NCBI GenBank assembly: GCA_012514595.1
Contig: JAAYZZ010000063.1
Coordinates: forward strand, 1 to 13,098
Source: Elusimicrobiota bacterium
Lineage (GTDB): Bacteria; Omnitrophota; Gorgyraeia; Zapsychrales; Fredricksoniimonadaceae
DNA length: 13,098 bases
Direction: 5' to 3'
Position numbers and translations under genes: made by a program. The notes under the pieces were generated by a model, which was not told where the DNA came from, did not search any database, and saw nothing but the letters and a program-made list of their open reading frames with translations. This document shows positions 13,088-13,098 of this stretch, in pieces. Position 1 is the first letter of the stretch, and each line of letters starts with the position of its first letter.

Positions 13088-13098
13088 GGCACTGGGCA
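13088..13098. repeat. Beginning of a further 7-bp word element, cut by the window edge
   Basis: Four bases after the atpD stop the sequence reads GGCACTG and then GGCA before the window ends. This is one full word and the start of a second, matching the words at 4617-4702 and 7383-7410. Too short to be sure on its own. Confidence 0.4.

Overview
The window is a compact, one-strand bacterial gene block of about 13.1 kb with high GC content and a strong preference for ATC/GTC/GAC-type codons. It carries the end of glmS, then rsmI, then a de novo pyrimidine operon, then the front of a V/A-type ATPase operon. No organism marker such as rRNA is present. A bacterial V-ATPase operon of the type E - DUF2764 - A - B - D is known mainly from Chlamydiae, Spirochaetes, Bacteroidetes and relatives. 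An uncultured bacterium, perhaps of the PVC group (for example Omnitrophota), is a reasonable but unproven guess.

Layout, all on the + strand. 1-365: C-terminal end of glmS. 401-1081: rsmI. 1078-1275: a promoter whose -35 box overlaps the rsmI stop codon, followed by a leader with a PyrR-binding hairpin and an intrinsic terminator, i.e. a pyr attenuator. 1276-8154: pyrR, pyrB, a DUF3592-like membrane protein, pyrC, a LOG-family (TIGR00725-like) protein, pyrK, a half-size TauE/SafE membrane protein, pyrD (broken by one missing base near 7112) and pyrF. 8179-13083: V-type ATPase subunits E, DUF2764, A, B and D; subunits I and K would be expected beyond the right edge.

The pyr gene order pyrR-pyrB-pyrC-pyrK-pyrD-pyrF follows that of Bacillus subtilis, with three non-pyrimidine genes inserted and with pyrP, carAB and pyrE absent from the window. 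PyrB and PyrC make dihydroorotate. PyrD with PyrK (FMN, FAD and 2Fe-2S) oxidises it to orotate. PyrF decarboxylates OMP to UMP. PyrR would sense UMP/PRPP and terminate transcription in the leader. The V-ATPase genes start 24 bases after pyrF with no visible terminator or promoter, so they may share the transcript.

The most unusual signal is a set of short, phased repeats at the few loose junctions of this otherwise tight block. Four sites use 7-bp words that fit G-N-C-A-N-N-R or degenerate versions of it (4617-4702, 7383-7410, 12393-12464, 13088-13098). One uses 9-bp words (5959-6094). In the three intergenic gaps the words form large imperfect palindromes. In pyrF the words have become the first codons of the gene. 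Each element uses its own word, while the 7-bp phase is kept.
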